Source of the DNA: Spirochaetota bacterium | GTDB taxonomy: Bacteria; Spirochaetota; Spirochaetia; Treponematales; Treponemataceae | NCBI GenBank assembly: GCA_022704725.1 | Contig: JAKJFV010000098.1 | Location: 1 to 6,460, forward strand | Direction: 5' to 3' | Length of the DNA: 6,460 bases | Shown: in pieces, positions 5,339 through 6,460 of the stretch | How the letters are laid out: every line of letters begins with the position of its first letter | Numbering within the stretch: the first letter of the stretch is position 1 | Program-made: the position numbers and the translations under genes | Notes under the pieces: model-generated | Told to the model about the DNA's origin: nothing | What the model saw: the letters and a program-made list of their open reading frames with translations, nothing else | Databases searched by the model: none

Positions 5339-5397
5339 AGAGGGGAGAATCCGCAGATGACGCAGATTGCTCAGATGTTAGGGTAGAGCTAAAGTAG
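5339..5397. repeat. 9-nt tandem CGCAGAT repeat plus GGGTAGAGCT module, copy B
   Basis: AGAGGGGAGAATCCGCAGAT starts this copy as it starts copy A at 4668. Three 9-nt units (5351-5377: CCGCAGATG, ACGCAGATT, GCTCAGATG) precede TTAGGGTAGAGCTAAAG. It lies 66 bp from the hsdS stop codon. Confidence 0.8.
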
Positions 5398-5462
5398 AAG
5401 AGAAAAAAAACCGCATAAACACGCAAAGTAAGTTATCTTTAAGGTCAAATACTTTTCCTTCT

Positions 5463-6460
5463 TCACCTTGTTTCTTCTTCCATCGGAACCCTGCTCAAAT
5501 CGAGCTCCCCTTTAAAAGCCTTCTGGCTAAGAACCCCATACAGATTTTCCAGATTAGTAAGACTGGACTGATAGCGGGATTTCAGAGACTCCACTTTTTC
5601 GACGATGGCGGCGAATTGGTTTTGGAGGGTGATGGGAGGGTATGGTAGTAAAACTTTTTTCAAATTCGTCTTTGAAATATTTGGCATAGACCCAGCAGCA
5701 CCACCTGCTAAAGATTGAATCTTTTTCCTTTGGGAATCATTTACTAGTAATTTCCATAAAAATAGTGAATTAAGTCCAACATTGTCTTTTAATATGAATC
5801 GGAACACCAAATCAGGAATAAGTAATTTAGGTTTTGTTTCGAACACATACGCACATGCTGCAACTAATTCATAAGTGTTTTTTCTTGTGAAAAGAATATC
5901 TCCCTTTTGTACTTCGTCACTTTCTCTAACTGAACTTAAATCAAGCAGGGCTTTATTCTGACTGTCATCATAGACACATTTTGTTACAGCTCCTAATTTT
6001 AAAACACCCCATTCGTAACCTTGGGATTGTCGAGCTTCACATACTGGGCTTTTCCCACTTTGAATTTCTTTAAGGAAATACTCAAATTCTTTTTTCTCCC
6101 ACCCCTTCTCATTTCTCACCGGATCTCCGAACATCTCCAGAAACACACTTTTCAGCAGCTCATCTAGCTGTTGCAGGTGTTGTTTACGCCGGGCGATCAT
6201 CCCTTCCACTTTACCCAGAAGATGGGCAATGCGTTTTTGATCGACGAGAGGGGGGAGGGGGATTTGGATTTCTGACAAGTATTTTTTTAAAATATGTTTA
6301 AGACCAGCTCCTTTAAAGCCAGCCTCCAATATCTCCATGTTTCCTTTTAGATACTGAAATACATATTCTCCGAATAATTCTTGAGTGTTTTTAGGCTGTA
6401 TTGAAATACAATCAGTCGATGTTGCAAATTTACTTTTAGTAAAGTGAACGCTTGCTTTAC
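5463..6460 (-). CDS. hsdS: type I restriction-modification specificity subunit, C-terminal 331 residues
   Basis: HsdS gives the DNA sequence specificity of a type I restriction-modification complex, with two target recognition domains held apart by conserved helices. The stop is TGA at 5465-5463 and the frame stays open to the right edge, so the gene is cut by the window; the internal ATG at 6338 is not the start because conserved sequence continues upstream. In the visible fragment, residues 1-66 are the end of recognition domain 1 (with FGEYVFQYL and GAGLKHI), 67-113 the first conserved helix (IPLPPLVDQKRIA to LEMFGDP), 119-268 recognition domain 2 (with QSGKSP, KGDILFTRKN and GSMPNISKTNLKKV), and 269-331 the second helix (LPYPPITLQNQF to KAFKGELD). 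About 80-120 N-terminal residues should be missing. hsdM and hsdR would be expected beyond the right edge. No frameshift is seen. Confidence 0.93.
   Translation of the reverse strand, partial: KASVHFTKSKFATSTDCISIQPKNTQELFGEYVFQYLKGNMEILEAGFKGAGLKHILKKYLSEIQIPLPPLVDQKRIAHLLGKVEGMIARRKQHLQQLDELLKSVFLEMFGDPVRNEKGWEKKEFEYFLKEIQSGKSPVCEARQSQGYEWGVLKLGAVTKCVYDDSQNKALLDLSSVRESDEVQKGDILFTRKNTYELVAACAYVFETKPKLLIPDLVFRFILKDNVGLNSLFLWKLLVNDSQRKKIQSLAGGAAGSMPNISKTNLKKVLLPYPPITLQNQFAAIVEKVESLKSRYQSSLTNLENLYGVLSQKAFKGELDLSRVPMEEETR

Larger units (their letters stand above)
4666..5462. other. gene-free repeat field between the lyase gene and hsdS
   Basis: No credible gene is found in these ~800 bases. They consist largely of repeat modules listed separately: two copies of a 60-68 bp unit at each end, a palindromic repeat, two copies of an 80-90 bp unit with exchanged hairpins, and tandem 9- and 10-nt units. 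The convergent genes on both sides end here, and no classical terminator with a T-run was found for either, so the palindromes may serve that role. Confidence 0.7.

Noticed and set aside
4666..5462. CRISPR array
   Set aside because: Repeats are of different kinds, imperfect and irregularly spaced, with no uniform spacers and no cas genes.
6336..6338. ATG as the start of hsdS
   Set aside because: The frame stays open upstream to the window edge and encodes sequence typical of the end of recognition domain 1.

Overview
The window looks like accessory chromosome of a pectin-degrading anaerobe. A spirochaete of the Treponema group would fit the secreted pectate lyase set and the style of the intergenic repeats, but no 16S or other taxonomic marker is present, so this is only an inference.

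Layout. Bases 1-583 are the left part of an IS110-family insertion sequence on the minus strand: the first 109 residues of a DEDD transposase running off the left edge, preceded by about 250 noncoding bases. These fold like a bridge (seek) RNA, with a promoter, a 5' hairpin, two internal-loop hairpins and a long closing helix. The element abuts a palindromic intergenic repeat that also occurs intact at 4751. Bases 585-1060 are gene-free and hold repeated palindromic modules, including a 75-79 bp element with terminal inverted repeats present twice. A small secreted protein gene (1107-1616) follows; it encodes a stand-alone copy of a domain usually attached to pectate lyases. A strong intrinsic terminator separates it from a 963-residue secreted family 9 polysaccharide lyase (1774-4665), whose calcium ligands and catalytic lysine can be identified. 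Bases 4666-5462 are again gene-free and dense in dispersed repeats: 9-nt tandem units, a GGGTAGAGCT motif, and small hairpins. The last 998 bases are the 3' part of a type I restriction specificity gene (hsdS) on the minus strand, running off the right edge.

How it fits together. The two secreted proteins probably act together on pectin or polygalacturonate outside the cytoplasm: the lyase cleaves, and the small protein may bind substrate or the cell surface. The insertion sequence, the repeat fields and hsdS are typical of a variable region. The observations most worth following are the putative bridge RNA, which lies within an IS inserted next to a host palindrome, and the intergenic mini-hairpins. 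The hairpin stems vary freely, but the loops are nearly always GAA, GTA or GTAA (or the complement), closed by C:G.
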